Assembly (NCBI RefSeq): GCF_020639365.1
Contig: NZ_JAINUL010000001.1
Coordinates: 503,437-567,436 of the forward strand
Direction: 5' to 3'
Source: Streptomyces flavotricini
GTDB taxonomy: Bacteria > Actinomycetota > Actinomycetes > Streptomycetales > Streptomycetaceae
Length of the DNA stretch: 64,000 nt
Each line of letters starts with the position of its first letter. Within the stretch, counting starts at the first letter, position 1. Shown piece by piece: positions 63,731-64,000 of this stretch. The notes beneath the pieces are model-generated. The model had not been told where the DNA came from, ran no database searches, and saw nothing but the letters and a program-made list of their open reading frames with translations. Made by a program: the position numbers and the translations under genes.

Positions 63731-63774
63731 GTGCTGGAAATCCGGGAGTGGACCCCGCCGGCGTCCGTCGCGGT

Positions 63775-64000
63775 TCAGTCCTTCCCGAGGGTGGCCGCAT
63801 GGTCGGGTACGGCGGTCTGCAGGTCCTTGGACGGACGCTGGTAGCCCGTGGACGGCGGCCTCGGCGGCAAGGTCAGCGACGGTGCGGCCACGTCCTCGTA
63901 GGGAATCGAAGAGAGCAAGTGGGCCATCATGTTCAGCCGCGCGCTGCGCTTGTCGTCGCTCTCGACCACGTACCAGGGGGCGTCGGCCGTGTCCGTGTGG
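63775..64000 (-). CDS. ppk2: Polyphosphate kinase 2 (PPK2), C-terminal part
   Basis: The gene runs off the right edge; 75 codons are visible. TDTADAPWYVVESDDKRSAR and LNMMAHLLSSIPYEDV are the conserved end of PPK2 (APWY(V/I)V(x)SDDKRRARLN). A 35-residue Pro-rich tail (LTLPPRPPSTGYQRPSKDLQ) follows. PPK2 makes nucleoside triphosphates from polyphosphate, fitting the stress island. The N-terminus and Walker motifs lie outside the window. Confidence 0.9.
   Translation of the reverse strand, partial: HTDTADAPWYVVESDDKRSARLNMMAHLLSSIPYEDVAAPSLTLPPRPPSTGYQRPSKDLQTAVPDHAATLGKD

Overview
The window is very GC-rich, its codons have strongly G/C-biased third positions, and GTG starts, translationally coupled ATGA/GTGA junctions and leaderless-looking starts (a TAnnnT box six bases before the start codon) are common. 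Together with the gene families (nitrate-sensing-domain kinase, DUF7144, MAB_1171c-type transporter, EACC1, FurA-KatG, CBM2-GH18 chitinase) this points to a Streptomyces chromosome, probably in an arm or accessory region. I see no rRNA, tRNA or CRISPR array. Species cannot be set from sequence alone.

Layout. 0-4.2 kb: the N-terminal part of a sensor kinase, a GNAT enzyme, and a TetR repressor/FAD-monooxygenase pair facing each other across three copies of one operator palindrome. 4.4-9.2 kb: one 1,592-residue cytoplasmic protein of unknown function. 9.2-14 kb: cysteine-free ribosomal proteins bL33 and bL31, a GPP34 protein whose stop codon carries a 167-bp MITE-like insertion, a crotonase, a decayed quinone-oxidoreductase-type gene and an XRE regulator. 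14-19.2 kb: a secreted CAP protein, then a three-gene EACC1 / membrane caspase-SBP-VWA / lipoprotein SBP operon. I consider this the most interesting system: it looks like a ligand receptor whose cytoplasmic end is a caspase-like protease. 19.2-31.5 kb: amidohydrolase, MmyB-type regulator, a cyclotransferase-SGNH fusion with a MAB_1171c-type membrane protein, winged-helix and WYL regulators, FurA/KatG, DUF6194, MerR and DUF5996.

31.6-50.6 kb is rich in secreted and envelope proteins: a secreted immunoglobulin-like protein, a surface protein with three long repeats, an APC transporter, Rieske/DoxX, DM13, a chitinase, an FUSC transporter, an SH3 protein and a glycine-rich M15 peptidase. Small enzymes and several broken genes lie between them. 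50.6-54.1 kb: a coupled dedA-PAP2-PAP2 operon (probably undecaprenyl-phosphate recycling) diverges from a blaI/M56-peptidase operon, with BlaI-type dyads between.

55-59.1 kb is a reactive-sulfur module: a CstR-like repressor, a rhodanese-DUF2892 protein, a TauE-type exporter, a rhodanese, a CstB-like persulfide dioxygenase-rhodanese and DUF302. Four 14-bp TACCC(C)...(G)GGGTA palindromes sit exactly at its promoters. 59.2-64 kb looks like a partly decayed dormancy/stress island (OsmC, a stand-alone cNMP-binding protein, CBS-BON, universal stress protein, PPK2). It has fragments of integrase, LuxR, USP and CBS genes and three GGGGC/AC-type dyads resembling DosR/OsdR boxes.

All family assignments rest on motif recognition by eye; no database or structure search was possible.
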